Shown: piece by piece, positions 28,633 through 37,438 of the stretch
Layout of the letters: each line of letters opens with the position of its first letter
Numbering within the stretch: position 1 is the stretch's first letter
Source: Ottowia sp. SB7-C50
GTDB taxonomy: Bacteria; Pseudomonadota; Gammaproteobacteria; Burkholderiales; Burkholderiaceae_C
Assembly (NCBI RefSeq): GCF_033110285.1
Contig: NZ_CP136995.1
Span: 2,356,001 to 2,420,000 of the forward strand
Length of the DNA: 64,000 nt
Reading direction: 5' to 3'
Translations under genes and position numbers: made by a program
Notes under the pieces: generated by a model
The model's database searches: none
Told to the model about the DNA's origin: nothing
The model's input: only the letters and a program-made list of their open reading frames with translations

Positions 28633-29262
28633 TCAGTGCAGATGGCGTGGCCGACGGCCGCTGCCGTGGCCCGACGAGCCACCGCCACCGGGCCCGCGCG
28701 GCGGCTTGCCCAGTTCCAGCGAACTGGTCAGCGCCGAATAGCGGCCCTGGAACAGCTTGTCGATCTCGGCCACCACGCCGCCCAGTTCAGCGCCGTCGAA
28801 GTGGCGCTCCATCAGCGCCACCACGTCTTCGACCAGCAGGTTGCGCTGCGCCTGCATGATCGCCTCGGGCGTCGGGCCGACGAAGAGCAGCACGAAGTCG
28901 TCGCGCGACTCGCGGTTGTCGTCTTCGTCTTCCTCGTCGTATTCGGCGTCGTAGAACGTCACCTCGATCTGCGTGCCCTGGGCCGACAGTTCGTTGAGGT
29001 TCATGCACAGGTCGTCGAGTTGGTGGCGAAAATCTTCGTCGCCCTCGAGCGTCCAGCACATCTGCAGCAGGTGCTGGTGCGGGTCAAAGCGAATGCCCGG
29101 CTCGTCGTCGTACAGGCTCGCCGCAGCGTCGGCCAATGACCGGGCGCCGATGTACTTCCAGAGGGGCTTGAGGGCGTCCTGCAGGGCGTCGAACCCCACG
29201 TCGGAGCGCAGTGTCACGTCGCCATGCACGTGAATCTCGAAGGGTGCTGCTTCATGGCTCAT
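28633..29262 (-). CDS. Conserved hypothetical protein (DUF6806-like)
   Basis: The 209-residue protein starts MSHEAAPFEIHVHGDVTLRS. It is acidic, with a very acidic stretch (YDAEYDEEDEDDNRESRDD, about 104-122), and ends in a Gly/Arg/His-rich tail (GPGGGGSSGHGSGRRPRHLH). I associate it with DUF6806 but cannot check this. No membrane segment or catalytic motif is evident. It lies between murI (convergent) and the tRNA remnant that marks the ICE border. Confidence 0.7.
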   Translation of the reverse strand: MSHEAAPFEIHVHGDVTLRSDVGFDALQDALKPLWKYIGARSLADAAASLYDDEPGIRFDPHQHLLQMCWTLEGDEDFRHQLDDLCMNLNELSAQGTQIEVTFYDAEYDEEDEDDNRESRDDFVLLFVGPTPEAIMQAQRNLLVEDVVALMERHFDGAELGGVVAEIDKLFQGRYSALTSSLELGKPPRGPGGGGSSGHGSGRRPRHLH

Positions 29263-29280
29263 GGCGGTTCCTTAACTGTC

Positions 29281-29341
29281 TGGTGCCCCGGGCCGGGATC
29301 GAACCGGCACGCCCCTTTTCAGGAAAGCGGCGGATTTTAAG
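29281..29341 (-). tRNA. 3' part of tRNA-Leu(UAA), ICE attachment border
   Basis: On the minus strand the sequence runs from the anticodon loop (CTTAAAATCC) through the variable arm to the T-arm (GCCGG-TTCGATC-CCGGC), the acceptor strand CCGGGGC and an encoded ACCA. The 5' half (acceptor and D-arm) is missing: beyond 29341 the sequence no longer fits tRNA-Leu. This is what remains on one side when an element inserts in the tRNA 3' half. The intact gene is expected at the other end of the element, outside the window. Confidence 0.8.
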
Positions 29342-29517
29342 CCAGAGCATGGCATCCGCACCGGGCTAACGCTGGACTTGGATGTGGCTTGCTGTAGCAG
29401 GTTTTCCGCCAGACCAATGCCTTCGATCATATCCCGGTGCGCGATGCAAACCGCCCCGGTTCTCCTCCGCCTGGCTCCTAGCCGGCCCCTGGAATCGGGG
29501 CCTTTCAGGAGCACCTC

Positions 29518-30723
29518 ATGGCAAAGATCAAACTCACCAAGTCCGTCGTTGACACGGCGCAGGCGCAAACCTGCGACATGGAACTCCGGGATACGCTCGT
29601 TCCGGGCTTCTTGTGCAAGGTTACACCAACCGGCCGCAAGGTATTCATGGTTCAGTACCGCACGAACTCCGGCGTGCGGCGCAAGCCGGCAATCGGCCAG
29701 TTCGGCGAACTGACGGTCGAACAGGCCCGATCGCTGGCGCAAGACTGGCTGGCCGAAGTCCGGCGCGGGGGCGATCCCGGACTCGACAAGGCCGAAGCCC
29801 GCAAGGCGCCGACGGTCAAGGAGCTGTGCGGCCGGTTCATGGACGACCACTCCAAGCCGCACAACAAGCCCAGCACGCAGGCCGGCTACCAGTACCAGAT
29901 TGACAGCTTCGTCATCCCGGCCTTCGGCAGCAAGAAGGTTCATGAGATCACGCGCAACGACATCACTGCGCTGATGAAGCGCATGGAGAAGTCGCCCACC
30001 CAGGCCAACCGCGTGCTGTCGCTCGTCCGAAAGATGTTCAACCTGGCCGAACTGTGGGGCTACCGGCCCGATGGCTCCAATCCCTGCCGCCATGTGCCCA
30101 AGTACCCGGAAAAGGGTTCGACCCGGCTCATTACCGACGACCAGATGACCAAGCTGTTCGCCTATCTGGAGAAGGCCGAGGCCGAGGGCTTAGAACATCC
30201 CATCCACCTGCTGGCCGTCCGGCTGCAATTCGAGTTCGCGGCGCGCATGTCGGAAATCCTGCTGTTGCAATGGGATTGGCTCGACCTGCCCAACGGCCGG
30301 GTGGTCTGGCCGGACAGCAAGACCGGCGATATGTCCAAGCCCCTGAGCGCCGAGGCTCGCCGCCTGTTGGAGAGCGCCCCCCACTATGGCGATTCGCCCT
30401 ACGTTTGCCCTGCGATCCTCGATCACAAGAAGCCGCTAAGCCCCCACTCCTACTATCAGGCGTGGCGGCGCATCCTTGACCGTGCCGGTGTGCCGAAGGT
30501 CGGCACCCACGGCATCCGCCACCGCTCGGCGACGGACATTGCCAATTCGGGCGTGCCGCTCAAGGTCGGCATGGCGCTGACAGCGCACAAGACCGTGGCG
30601 ATGTTCATGCGCTATGTCCACACCGAGGACGATCCTGTGCGCCAGGCGGCCGAGCTGGTGGCGACCCGGCGCCAGACCATCACGAAGGCGCGGCAACGCC
30701 AGCCCCAGGAGGCCACGGCATGA
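29518..30723 (+). CDS. Tyrosine integrase, P4 type
   Basis: The 401-residue site-specific recombinase has an N-terminal DUF4102-like arm-binding domain (about 1-90: DTLVPGFLCKVTPTGRKVFM) and a SAM-like core-binding domain (about 98-200). The catalytic domain carries R243 (AARMSEILLLQW), H331 and R334 (HGIRHRSAT), H357 (TAHKT) and Y366 (FMRYVH). TTTCAGGAG precedes the ATG at 29518. It is transcribed away from the tRNA-Leu remnant. Such integrases normally use tRNA 3' ends, which fits the border seen here. The next gene starts inside its stop codon (ATGA). Confidence 0.95.
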   Translation: MAKIKLTKSVVDTAQAQTCDMELRDTLVPGFLCKVTPTGRKVFMVQYRTNSGVRRKPAIGQFGELTVEQARSLAQDWLAEVRRGGDPGLDKAEARKAPTVKELCGRFMDDHSKPHNKPSTQAGYQYQIDSFVIPAFGSKKVHEITRNDITALMKRMEKSPTQANRVLSLVRKMFNLAELWGYRPDGSNPCRHVPKYPEKGSTRLITDDQMTKLFAYLEKAEAEGLEHPIHLLAVRLQFEFAARMSEILLLQWDWLDLPNGRVVWPDSKTGDMSKPLSAEARRLLESAPHYGDSPYVCPAILDHKKPLSPHSYYQAWRRILDRAGVPKVGTHGIRHRSATDIANSGVPLKVGMALTAHKTVAMFMRYVHTEDDPVRQAAELVATRRQTITKARQRQPQEATA

Positions 30724-31883
30724 GCGCCCGGACGCCCAAAGCAGTAAAAGGCGCTGCCGTGCCTGCCGGCTACGCCGGCATCCACGGCGGCATCGTGGAA
30801 CTGCTCGATGCCGCCCGCCAGGCGGCGGCGCGCAGCGTCAATGCGCTGATGACGGCCAGCTATTGGGAGATTGGTCGCCGCATCGTGGAGGCCGAGCAAC
30901 AGGGCAAACGGCGCGCAGGGTACGGCGAACAGTTGATTGCCCGGCTGTCCGCCGACCTGACCGCGCGCTTCGGGCGCGGGTTCAGCCCGGACAACCTGGA
31001 GAACATGCGGCGGTTCTTCGCCGCCTATCCCCGGCCGGTGATTTCCGAGGCACTGTCTCGGAAATCGGGCGACGGGCTGCCCGCCGAGAAATCCGAGACA
31101 GTGTCTCGGAAATTGGCCTTGGGCGAGCTGGCGCAGGTGTTCACGCTGCCGTGGTCGGCCTACGTGCGGCTGCTGTCGGTCAAGGACGAGCACGCCCGCC
31201 GCTTCTACGAGGCCGAGGCGCTGCGCGGCGGCTGGAGCGTGCGCCAGCTTGACCGGCAGATCGGCAGCCAGTTCTACGAGCGCACCGCTTTGTCGAAGGA
31301 CAAGGCGGCGATGCTGGTCAAGGGCGCTGCGCCTAGGCCGGAGGATGCCGTCAGGCCGGACGATGCGATCAAAGACCCGTATGTGCTGGAGTTCCTGAAC
31401 CTCAAGGACGAGTATTCGGAATCCGATCTGGAAGCAGCCCTGATCCAGCGGCTGGAGGATTTTCTGCTGGAGCTGGGCGAAGGGTTCACCTTCGTCGGTC
31501 GGCAGCGGCGCTTGCGCATCGACCAGACGTGGTATCGGGTGGATCTGCTGTTCTTCCACCGGCGGCTGCGCTGCCTGGTCATCATCGACTTGAAGCTGGG
31601 CAGCCTGACCCATGCGGACGTGGGCCAGATGCACATGTATTGCAACTACGCCAAGGAGCATTGGGCGTATCCCGACGAAAACCCGCCCGTGGGTTTGATC
31701 CTCTGCGCCGACAAGGGCCACGCGCTGGCGCGGTATGCCTTGGAGGGCTTGCCGACGAAGGTGATGGCGGCGAACTACCGTACCGTGCTGCCGGATGCCG
31801 AACTGTTGCAGAAGGAGCTGGAAACCACGCGGCGACTGCTGGAGTCGCGTGCGGCGAAGCAGCTCAAGAAGCTGCCGCAATAG
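30720..31883 (+). CDS. YhcG/DUF1016-family PD-(D/E)XK nuclease-like protein
   Basis: The 387-residue protein has an N-terminal DUF1016 domain (SYWEIGRRIVEAEQQGKRRA...YGEQLIARLSADL). The C-terminal PD-(D/E)XK nuclease-like domain contains YRVDLLFFHRRLRCLVIIDL and K (D275, D290, K292). Family members are predicted nucleases linked to mobile elements and DNA processing. The start overlaps the integrase stop (ATGA), so the two are translated together. Two long near-palindromes (31041-31065 and 31090-31113) are embedded in the coding region and encode the repeated SRK-containing segment (ALSRKSG..., TVSRKLA) between the two domains. Confidence 0.88.
   Translation: MSARTPKAVKGAAVPAGYAGIHGGIVELLDAARQAAARSVNALMTASYWEIGRRIVEAEQQGKRRAGYGEQLIARLSADLTARFGRGFSPDNLENMRRFFAAYPRPVISEALSRKSGDGLPAEKSETVSRKLALGELAQVFTLPWSAYVRLLSVKDEHARRFYEAEALRGGWSVRQLDRQIGSQFYERTALSKDKAAMLVKGAAPRPEDAVRPDDAIKDPYVLEFLNLKDEYSESDLEAALIQRLEDFLLELGEGFTFVGRQRRLRIDQTWYRVDLLFFHRRLRCLVIIDLKLGSLTHADVGQMHMYCNYAKEHWAYPDENPPVGLILCADKGHALARYALEGLPTKVMAANYRTVLPDAELLQKELETTRRLLESRAAKQLKKLPQ
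31041..31113. repeat. Two embedded palindromes in the DUF1016 gene
   Basis: First: ATTTCCGAG, 7-nt core, CTCGGAAAT (31041-31065), a perfect 9-bp inverted repeat. Second: CCGAGACA-G-TGTCTCGG (31093-31109), a perfect 8-bp inverted repeat flanked by AAAT and AAATT. The two share the CTCGGAAAT arm. A third related palindrome lies inside repA at 44714-44739. Confidence 0.85.
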
Positions 31884-32208
31884 CCGGGCGTCCCGGCGTG
31901 CCGCCGTCGGGTTCGCGGGCTGCGCCCCGCGCTTCGTGCCGAATCGCGGCCATTCGGCTTTGACCCCTGACGCCTCCGGCCCTCTCGGGCCTGCGCGCTC
32001 CGCTTGCCCCAAAAGCCGACTGTGTGCAGTGGGCGGGTGTGGGCGGTCTTGCTGTTCCCTTCACCGTATCACGGCGTTCTCGCCGTCAAGGGCGGCGCGC
32101 GCCATGCGCGCTTGCGTCCTGGCGGCCGTCTGCGACCCCTGACTGCTTGCGCTGCGCCGTGCTGGCGCCGGTTCCGGGCAATTCCGCCCGAGCAACCGGA
32201 GCACGATC
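31884..32208. other. Spacer with dispersed repeat modules
   Basis: No gene is visible. Part of the spacer (31915-31979, with GGCTGCGCCCCG and GGCCATTCGGCTT) recurs at about 38007-38066. The part 32042-32160 recurs at 32830-32946. Both are high-GC and built like other spacers of this ICE. Confidence 0.6.
32042..32160. repeat. Direct repeat copy 1, before radC
   Basis: About 119 bp from GGCGGTCTTGCTGTTCCCTT to GCTTGCGCTGCGCCGT is nearly identical to 32830-32946. Shared blocks include CGGCGTTCTCGCCGTCAAGG and CTTGCGTCCTGGCGGCCGTC. Each copy ends about 50 bp before a start codon. Confidence 0.9.
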
Positions 32209-32715
32209 ATGTCGCAACTTTCCCTCTCTCTCGATACTCCGCTGATGGTGCGCGATGGCCGTGGGCGCTATCGGCCGGCGGACGCCGACCAGATTCTGGA
32301 AGCCGCGCGCCAGGTCATCGAACAGAAGATGCAGCGCGGCGCCGAGTTCACTTCGCCAGTTGTGGTCAAGGACTACCTGCGCGCCAAGCTGGCCGGCTTC
32401 GAGCACGAAGTCTTCGCGGTGCTGTTCCTCGACACGCGCCATCGGCTGATCGACTACGTGGAGATGTTCCACGGCACGATCGACGCGGCCGAGGTGCATC
32501 CGCGCGAGGTGGTGAAGCTGGCGCTGCGGCTCAATGCGGCGGCGGTCATCGTTTCGCACAACCATCCGAGTGGGAACCCCGAGCCGAGCGCGGCCGACAA
32601 GGCGATGACCGCGCAGCTTCGGCAGGGGCTGGCGCTGGTGGACGTTCGCACGCTGGATCACGTCATCGTCGCGGGAAGCCGTACCACGTCATTCGCCGAG
32701 CGCGGCCTGCTTTGA
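32209..32715 (+). CDS. radC: RadC-family JAMM protein
   Basis: The 168-residue protein has the JAMM/MPN metal-binding motif HNHPSGNPEPSAAD (H117, H119, D130) and the usual EVFAVLFLDTRHRLI and MFHGTIDAAEVHPREVVKLA. RadC-like proteins are very common on ICEs and plasmids; their role is unproven and they are not needed for DNA repair as once thought. The protein is short because the N-terminal helix-hairpin-helix region is reduced, as in ICE homologues. Confidence 0.92.
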   Translation: MSQLSLSLDTPLMVRDGRGRYRPADADQILEAARQVIEQKMQRGAEFTSPVVVKDYLRAKLAGFEHEVFAVLFLDTRHRLIDYVEMFHGTIDAAEVHPREVVKLALRLNAAAVIVSHNHPSGNPEPSAADKAMTAQLRQGLALVDVRTLDHVIVAGSRTTSFAERGLL

Positions 32716-32829
32716 CCCTTGGGGGCTTCGGCCCCCTTTTTGCTGCGCCCGGCCGCGCGACTCCGGCCCTCGCGGGCCTGCGCGTGCTGCGCACTTGCCG
32801 AAAACCGGGGTGCGTGGAGGTGCGAGAGA

Positions 32830-32946
32830 GGCGGTCTTGCTGTTCCCTTCATCGTGCCACGGCGTTCTCGCCGTCAAGGGCTGCGCGCCGATGGCGCTTG
32901 CGTCCTGGCGGCCGTCGTTGACCCCTGACTGCTTGCGCTGCGCCGT
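32830..32946. repeat. Direct repeat copy 2, before DUF2958
   Basis: The second copy of the 119-bp module lies between radC and the DUF2958 gene, with few substitutions against 32042-32160. Confidence 0.9.
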
Positions 32947-32996
32947 GCCCCGGAAGGGTCGGGCAATACCGCCCGGCATCCTTTCAGGAGTTCACC

Positions 32997-33347
32997 GTGA
33001 ACAACGCACTCATCACTGACGAGCAGCGCATCGTGCTGCTGGCCAACGGCCGCGAATCCTTGGAGAACCCGGACTTCGATCCGGCACCCGTGGTCAAGCT
33101 GTTTACGCCGGACGCCGGCGCGACCTGGCTGCTGACCGAGATTGATCCCGATGACCACGACCACGCCTTTGGTCTTTGTGACCTGGGCCTGGGTGCGCCA
33201 GAAATCGCCTGGGTCAGCCTGGGCGAGCTGGCGACGGTGCGCGGCGGGCTGGGCCTGCCGATCGAGCGCGACCTGTCTTTCCGCGCCGAGAAGCGGTTGA
33301 GCGCCTACGCGCGCGATGCGCGGCTGGCCGGGCGGATCGCTGTCTGA
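32997..33347 (+). CDS. DUF2958 protein
   Basis: The 116-residue protein starts MNNALITDEQRIVLLANGRE. PVVKLFTPDAGATWLLTEID and HAFGLCDLGLGAPEIAWVSL are the conserved DUF2958 core. TTTCAGGAG precedes the start. The family is widespread on ICEs and plasmids and has no proven function. A second copy with an internal stop codon lies at 42225-42575. Confidence 0.85.
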   Translation: MNNALITDEQRIVLLANGRESLENPDFDPAPVVKLFTPDAGATWLLTEIDPDDHDHAFGLCDLGLGAPEIAWVSLGELATVRGGLGLPIERDLSFRAEKRLSAYARDARLAGRIAV

Positions 33348-33412
33348 GCCGGCCCTCGGAGCGCCGCAAGGCGCTCCTTGCGCTTTTCCAACCTTCGCAG
33401 GAGATCAATGCC

Positions 33413-33691
33413 ATGAGCAGCCATCACGACTACATCATCGAAATCACTGCGCAGCACGATGCGCTCAAGCCGTTCGCGCCGGAGAACGGCCAGCCCCTGC
33501 GCTTCAAGATCGGCGACGCGGTGATCTACACCAACGAGTTTGGCGCGCAGTTCCGGCGCCGCGTCACCGGGTTCTACCAGCCCACCGGGCTGTCGGGTCT
33601 GTACGCGCGTGGTGCGCGCTACCTGCTGGACTCGTCATCGCCGTGGATGCCGGTATCGGAATCCAGCCTGCGCCCTGACGACTCGGCGTGA
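33413..33691 (+). CDS. Small ICE protein of unknown function
   Basis: The 92-residue protein starts MSSHHDYIIEITAQHDALKP. Its middle (RFKIGDAVIYTNEFGAQFRR, then VTGFYQPTGLSGLYARGARY) is rich in beta-strand pattern. I know similar small proteins next to DUF2958 and RadC in ICEs but no family name. CAGGAG lies upstream, and the gene is co-directional with its neighbours. Confidence 0.65.
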   Translation: MSSHHDYIIEITAQHDALKPFAPENGQPLRFKIGDAVIYTNEFGAQFRRRVTGFYQPTGLSGLYARGARYLLDSSSPWMPVSESSLRPDDSA

Positions 33692-34400
33692 TGCCTACGC
33701 GCCCCTTGTGGGGCGCTGCGCGCTTCGCTTGCCTCCAGGGAAAGCCCTGCGGGCTATCCCCGCCGCGCGGTGCTTGGCGCCCCTCAAAGACCGCCGAACC
33801 GGCTGCGCCGGATCGGCCAGACCACAGCAGTCGTTGTCGAACCTGTTTCCCCATGACTGACGCATGAGCTTGTGCATCGAGCATTGAATGCTGTGCGTCC
33901 CCGGCCAAGAAACATGGCCGGTCGCGCTGTCGTGCGCGCTGCGCATCGAGCCGCCTGCGGCGTCTCGCCCCTTCCGGGCTTCCATCGTTCCCTCGCTCCG
34001 CTCGGCTGACGCCTCAGGCCCGGATTCCTAGATCCGGGCCTGCGCGCTTCGCTTGCCGTGCGGTCGGCGTGTGGGGAAGGCCGTTGCCTTGTCCAGCCGT
34101 CTTCCCTGACTCCATCACCTTGTCCGCGACTGTAGCCCGCGGCCGTGTGCCGTCAAGGCGCGCAGGGCCGTGTCCTCGCTTCGCTGCGGGCCGCACCAAC
34201 CCTGCGCTTGCCTCCTTGACGACCCCCGTCCGCGCGCTCCTGACCGTCGCGGGCGATGAACTCAGGAAAGACGGTGGCAACAGGGCCAACCGGGTTCCTC
34301 GTGCCGACCGCACCGAACAGCCGAAAGGCTGGGCTTCCGAATCTAGGAATCCGGTGTGCGGTGAACAGCAAACCCTTTTTTCTTTGTCAGGAGAAATGCC
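33692..34400. other. 709-bp spacer with repeats and inverted sites
   Basis: No convincing gene is visible. It contains a module (33731-33820, GCCTCCAGGGAAAGCCCTGC...CCGGCTGCGCCGGATCGGCC) that recurs at 38089-38183. It also has a perfect 10-bp inverted repeat, AGGCCCGGAT-N6-ATCCGGGCCT (34016-34041), and an inverse-oriented related site, CCGAATCTAGGAATCCGG (34337-34354). TTTGTCAGGAGAAATGCC at the end is the ribosome-binding region of the DUF932 gene. Confidence 0.6.
34016..34041. repeat. 10-bp perfect inverted repeat
   Basis: AGGCCCGGAT-TCCTAG-ATCCGGGCCT. The core CCGGATTCCTAGAT recurs in reverse orientation at 34337-34354. The two face each other about 300 bp apart upstream of DUF932 and the parB-like gene. 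Confidence 0.85.
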
Positions 34401-35225
34401 ATGCAACTCGCATCCCGCTTCGCTTCCCGTTCCCCGGTGCTGCGTTCGGAACGTCCCTTGTCCGACGACCAAATCCGGGCCGTGGCCCCGTCCATCTTCG
34501 CGGACGCGCCGCACGAAAGCCGCTCCGAGCGGTACAGCTACATCCCCACCGCGACCGTGCTGCAAGAACTGCGCGGGGAAGGCTTCGAGCCTTTCATGGT
34601 GACGCAAACCCGCGTGCGCAACGACGACCGCCGCGACTACACCAAGCACATGATCCGGCTGCGCCACTCCAGCCAGATCAACGGCCGCGAGGCCAACGAA
34701 ATCATCCTGCTGAACTCCCATGACGGCACCAGCAGCTATCAGATGCTGGCCGGGATGTTCCGCTTCGTTTGCAGCAATGGCCTTGTCTGCGGCGACACCG
34801 TGGCCGACGTGCGCGTGCCGCACAAGGGCGACGTGGCGGCGCATGTGATCGAAGGCGCTTACGAAGTCCTGCACGGCTTCGACCGGGCGCATGAATCCCG
34901 CGATGCCATGCGCGCCATCACGCTGGACGCCGGGGAATCGGAAGTGTTCGCCCGCGCTGCGCTGGCGTTGAAGTACGACGAGGACAAGCCCGCGCCCATC
35001 ACGGAATCGCAAATCCTGATGCCGCGCCGCCACGACGACGACCGCCGCGACCTGTGGAGCGTGTTCAACCGCACGCAGGAGAACTTGACCAAAGGCGGCC
35101 TGTCCGCCCGCGCCGCGAATGGCCGCCGCCAGACCACCCGGCCCGTGCAGGGCATCGACCAAAGCGTGCGCCTCAATCGCGCCCTGTGGCTGCTGGCCGA
35201 TGGCCTGCGCCAGTTGAAAGCCTGA
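34401..35225 (+). CDS. DUF932 protein
   Basis: The 274-residue protein has the DUF932 core: YSYIPTATVLQELRGEGFEP, MIRLRHSSQ, and YQMLAGMFRFVCSNGLVCGD. The family occurs on ICEs, plasmids and phages; its function is unknown. Strong ribosome-binding sequence (CAGGAG) precedes the start. It is followed 79 bp later by the parB-like gene on the same strand. Confidence 0.9.
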   Translation: MQLASRFASRSPVLRSERPLSDDQIRAVAPSIFADAPHESRSERYSYIPTATVLQELRGEGFEPFMVTQTRVRNDDRRDYTKHMIRLRHSSQINGREANEIILLNSHDGTSSYQMLAGMFRFVCSNGLVCGDTVADVRVPHKGDVAAHVIEGAYEVLHGFDRAHESRDAMRAITLDAGESEVFARAALALKYDEDKPAPITESQILMPRRHDDDRRDLWSVFNRTQENLTKGGLSARAANGRRQTTRPVQGIDQSVRLNRALWLLADGLRQLKA

Positions 35226-35304
35226 ATCCCCACGCGGCAGGGGCAGGCAGCAGCCCTTGCCGCTTCTCTCGCTGCTGCATCCCTAACCGCAAGGAGTTAT
35301 CACC

Positions 35305-37377
35305 ATGAACGCCGTACTCAAAACCGAAGCCGTCGCCATCGAAGCCGCCGCCCCGCTGGAAATGGCCGACCCGTCCAAGAACCTGATTCTGGTTCCGCTC
35401 TCGCAGTTGCTGCCGCGCCGCTCCAAGCGCAACGCCCGCAAGATGCCGCGCCTGTCCATCCCCGAACTGGCCGCGAGCATTGCCCGCATCGGCCTGCTGC
35501 AAAACCTGATTGTCATCCTCGCCGCCGATGGCGAGCAATACGAAGTCGTCGCAGGCGACCGCCGCCTGACCGCCTTGAAGCTGCTGGCGAAGAAGAAGCG
35601 CATCCCCGCCGACTACGAAGTGCCGTGCCTGCTGGTGGCCGATGCTTCCGCCCGTACCGTCAGCCTCGCGGAGAACGTGCAGCGCGAGAACATGCACCCC
35701 GCCGACCAGTTCGCGGCCTTCGCCGCGCTGGTCAAGGAAGGCCGGCCCGTCGAAGACATTGCCGCCGACTTCGGCGTGTCCCCGCTGGTGGTGCAGCGCC
35801 GCTTGAAGCTGGCGAACGTCTCGCCGCGCCTGATGGCCGACTACCGGGCCGGTGGCGTGACGCTGGAACAGTTGATGGCCTTGACCATCACCGATGACCA
35901 CGCCGCGCAGGAAGCCGCGTTCTATGGTGCGCCGGAATGGCAGCGCAGCCCGTCCAAGCTGCGCGAGCGCCTGACCGAGCGTGAAATCGACGCCACGCAC
36001 GCGCTGGTGCGCTTCGTCGGGCTGGACACCTACCGGCAGGCAGGCGGCGGCGTCCGCCGCGACCTGTTCGCCGAAGGCGATGCCGGAACCTACCTCACCG
36101 ATACCGCAGTGCTGGAAACGCTGGTGCGCGACAAGCTGGCAACGCTGACCGAGGACGTGCGCGCCGAGGGCTGGGCATGGGTGGAGGCCGTGCCGCATCT
36201 GGCCTATGAGGAACGGCAGGCGTTCCAAAACGCCCCGCGCCACCGCCGCGAGCCGACCACCCGCGAGGCCCGCCGCATCGCCTCGCTGGAAACCCGCCTC
36301 GAAAAGATCGACGCCGAACTGGAAGAGGCCTACCAAGGTGAAAGCAGCGAGGACGAGGCCAAGGCCGAGAAGCTGGAACAGCGGCGCGATCAGGTGGTCG
36401 GGGAACTGCAAGACGCGGAGGACGCCTTGCAAGGCTACGCCCCCGAGGTGCGCGAGGTGGCCGGTGCCATCGTCACCATCGACCGCAACGGCGAGGCCGT
36501 CATTCATCGCGGCCTGCTGCGCGAAGCCGAGGCCAAGGCGCTGCGCACGCTGGAAAAGCTGCGGCGCGGTTTCGGCAGTGCCGAAGGCGAAGCCGCCAAC
36601 GACGAGCACGAGGACGCCGACGACGCGCCCAAGGCCGCGAGCCTGTCCGACCGGCTGGCGCAGCGGTTGAGCGCCCACCGCACGGCGGCGCTGCAAATCG
36701 AAGTCGCGCGGCATCCGCACGTCGCGCTGGCCGCGCTGGTGCATGGCATGGTGCAGAGCGTCTTGCAACCCGACGCCTACGGCGACGGCCTGCCGCTGGG
36801 CGTGCGCCTCACGGCGCAAGACCGGCTAGAAGGCAGGGCCCCGGACTGGCCGGAATCGCCCGCCGCCGTGGCGCTGCGCGAACTGCAAGAGTTGGCGGGC
36901 GAAGCCTTGCCGCAGGACAGCGCCGAACTGTTCGCCGCGCTGCTGGCGAAGTCGCAAGACGAACTGGTGCGGCTGCTGGCCGTGTGCGTGGCTTCCACGG
37001 TGGACGTGGTAACGCCCCGCGCCACGCCATACCAGCCCGGCGAGGAACTGGCGCAGGCCGTGGGCCTCGACATGGCCGCATGGTGGAAGCCGACCGCAGA
37101 AGGCTACTTCAAGCACGTTTCCAAGGCCGTGATTCTGGATGCCGTGGGCGCATTTGCACCGGAATCCGTCACCCGACTGGCGAAACGCAAGAAGGCCGAC
37201 ATTGCCAGCGAAGCCGAGCGGCTGGCCGATGGTACGGGCTGGATGCCCGCCATCTTCAAGGCCGAAGGCCCGCAGCAGGCAGTACGGGAAAGCGCGCAGG
37301 AGGCAGGCCCGGAGCAGGACGCACCGGAGGATGCCGAAGCAAGGGCGGATGAACCCGCCGAGGCGCTGGCCGCTTGA
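35305..37377 (+). CDS. ParB/RepB/Spo0J-type nuclease-like protein
   Basis: The 690-residue protein has an N-terminal ParB/sulfiredoxin domain: LIPLSQLLPRRSKRNARKMP-like start (about 29-46), LLQNLIVILAADGEQYEVVA (about 66-85), GDRRLTALKLL, and SLAENVQRENMHPADQFAAF. A helix-turn-helix region follows (VEDIAADFGVSPLVVQRRLK). A charged coiled-coil segment (about 320-375: ASLETRLEKIDAELEEAYQG...) and a long Ala-rich C-terminal domain complete it. Plasmid and ICE proteins of this kind are predicted DNA-binding or partition proteins. It is much longer than true ParB (about 300), so partition is not certain. AAGGAG lies before the start. Confidence 0.88.
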   Translation: MNAVLKTEAVAIEAAAPLEMADPSKNLILVPLSQLLPRRSKRNARKMPRLSIPELAASIARIGLLQNLIVILAADGEQYEVVAGDRRLTALKLLAKKKRIPADYEVPCLLVADASARTVSLAENVQRENMHPADQFAAFAALVKEGRPVEDIAADFGVSPLVVQRRLKLANVSPRLMADYRAGGVTLEQLMALTITDDHAAQEAAFYGAPEWQRSPSKLRERLTEREIDATHALVRFVGLDTYRQAGGGVRRDLFAEGDAGTYLTDTAVLETLVRDKLATLTEDVRAEGWAWVEAVPHLAYEERQAFQNAPRHRREPTTREARRIASLETRLEKIDAELEEAYQGESSEDEAKAEKLEQRRDQVVGELQDAEDALQGYAPEVREVAGAIVTIDRNGEAVIHRGLLREAEAKALRTLEKLRRGFGSAEGEAANDEHEDADDAPKAASLSDRLAQRLSAHRTAALQIEVARHPHVALAALVHGMVQSVLQPDAYGDGLPLGVRLTAQDRLEGRAPDWPESPAAVALRELQELAGEALPQDSAELFAALLAKSQDELVRLLAVCVASTVDVVTPRATPYQPGEELAQAVGLDMAAWWKPTAEGYFKHVSKAVILDAVGAFAPESVTRLAKRKKADIASEAERLADGTGWMPAIFKAEGPQQAVRESAQEAGPEQDAPEDAEARADEPAEALAA

Positions 37378-37438
37378 CCCGCGCCGAAGGCAAGCGCCCC
37401 GGCCTCGACCGGGGCGCTTCGCTGGAAGGAGAGGCCCC

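Noticed and set aside
29281..29341. A complete functional tRNA-Leu gene
   Set aside because: Sequence upstream of the anticodon loop does not form the D-arm or acceptor strand; GCCCGGTGCGG-like sequence there mimics but does not pair properly.
35305..37377. Classical plasmid partition ParB
   Set aside because: It is twice the usual length, is not next to parA, and parA has its own small DNA-binding partner at 45821-46093.
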